NCBI GenBank assembly: GCA_021778975.1
Contig: JAJYBO010000199.1
Coordinates: forward strand, 1-5,786
DNA: 5,786 nucleotides
Direction of reading: 5' to 3'
From: Deltaproteobacteria bacterium
GTDB lineage: Bacteria; Desulfobacterota; Desulfobacteria; Desulfobacterales; Desulfatirhabdiaceae
This document shows positions 5,382 through 5,786 of this stretch, one piece after another. Position numbers and translations under genes: made by a program. How positions within the stretch are numbered: position 1 is the stretch's first letter; every line of letters begins with the position of its first letter. The notes beneath the pieces were generated by a model. The model searched no databases, was not told the DNA's origin, and was given only the letters and a program-made list of their open reading frames with translations.

Positions 5382-5786
5382 AAAAATATTCAGCCGTTAT
5401 TTTCGATTTGGACGGAACGCTTCTCGATACTCTGGAAGACCTGGGTGATGCTGTCAACCGGGTTTTAAAACAATTTGGGTTTCCCGAACATCCTGTTGAT
5501 GCTTACCGTTATTTCGTTGGTGAAGGCTCGGCGGTGCTGGTGGAACGCGCTTTGCCGGAATCCGTTCGGCATTCCGATATATACAGGGAAGTTTTCGACG
5601 CGTTTTTAGCGGATTACAACCAGAGCTGGAAGGTCAAAACCCGGGTGTATGACGGTGTTTCCGAGATGCTGGACAGGCTGACGGATGTCGGGGTCAGTAT
5701 GTCCGTGCTATCCAACAAGCCGCATCCGTTTACGGTGGAGTGTGTTCGGGAACTGCTGTCGAAGTGGCGATTTATATCTGTTCTTG
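5378..5786 (+). CDS. gph: HAD hydrolase, phosphoglycolate phosphatase type (3'-truncated)
   Basis: A HAD-superfamily phosphatase of the Gph type, which hydrolyses 2-phosphoglycolate (from oxidative DNA repair or oxygenase side reactions) to glycolate in the cytoplasm with Mg2+. 136 codons are present and the frame is open at the window end. Motif I is IFDLDGTLLDT (8-18), with nucleophile D10 and acid/base D12. A helical cap follows, including VGEGSAVLVERALP (47-60), and YDGV (91-94) precedes the return to the core. Motif II is LSNKP (111-115), with S112. Motif III Lys and motif IV DD lie beyond the window. TTG at 5378 is the only start compatible with the protein: there is an in-frame stop at 5357-5359 and no ATG or GTG between. 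A weak AGG (5369-5371) lies 6 nt upstream. Gph is the best match, but related HAD subgroups such as pyrophosphatase PpaX are possible. Confidence 0.85.
   Translation, partial: MKKYSAVIFDLDGTLLDTLEDLGDAVNRVLKQFGFPEHPVDAYRYFVGEGSAVLVERALPESVRHSDIYREVFDAFLADYNQSWKVKTRVYDGVSEMLDRLTDVGVSMSVLSNKPHPFTVECVRELLSKWRFISVL

Overview
The window looks like an ordinary chromosomal stretch of an anaerobic bacterium, most likely Desulfobacterota (delta-proteobacterial sulfate reducer or relative). This is inferred from protein style: a stand-alone FMN-type glutamate synthase domain with an N-terminal Cys cluster, next to an XRE-cupin regulator. There is no rRNA or other marker, so the taxonomy is a guess. Base composition is moderate in genes and clearly AT-rich in the 613-898 gap. 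There are no mobile elements, CRISPR arrays, tRNAs or rRNAs.

Layout. (1) 1-612, + strand: the 3' part of a short-chain dehydrogenase/reductase (SDR) resembling DprE2-type keto-reductases; its start is outside the window. (2) 613-898: an AT-rich gap with a stem-loop just after the SDR stop, a TTGACA-type promoter candidate, two small hairpins and a strong intrinsic terminator ending 54 nt before the next start codon. It looks like an attenuated leader or a small RNA. (3) 899-2551, + strand: a 550-aa glutamate-synthase-like FMN protein with an N-terminal CX2CX3CX3C cluster. (4) 2550-2613: a compact convergent terminator region with two hairpins. (5) 2612-3913, - strand: an unusual 433-aa regulator, a KaiC/RecA-like domain lacking a P-loop, then an XRE helix-turn-helix, then a cupin. 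(6) 3972-5180, - strand: a 402-aa polytopic membrane protein, probably a GT-C-like protein of cell-surface glycopolymer synthesis; it lies 58 nt upstream of the regulator in the same direction. (7) 5181-5377: a divergent intergenic region with an inverted repeat, a candidate minus-strand promoter, and a 33-codon TTG-initiated ORF with a perfect Shine-Dalgarno. (8) 5378 to the window end, + strand: the 5' part of a HAD phosphatase of the phosphoglycolate phosphatase (Gph) type, starting with TTG and overlapping the small ORF by TTGA.

How the parts may work together: the convergent pairing of a glutamate-synthase-like enzyme with a cupin-type XRE regulator suggests, without proving it, that the regulator senses a nitrogen or amino-acid metabolite and controls that enzyme. 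The SDR and the membrane protein both fit envelope or glycopolymer chemistry but are not adjacent. The features that merit most attention are the regulator architecture, the structured leader before the enzyme gene, and the small ORF coupled to gph.
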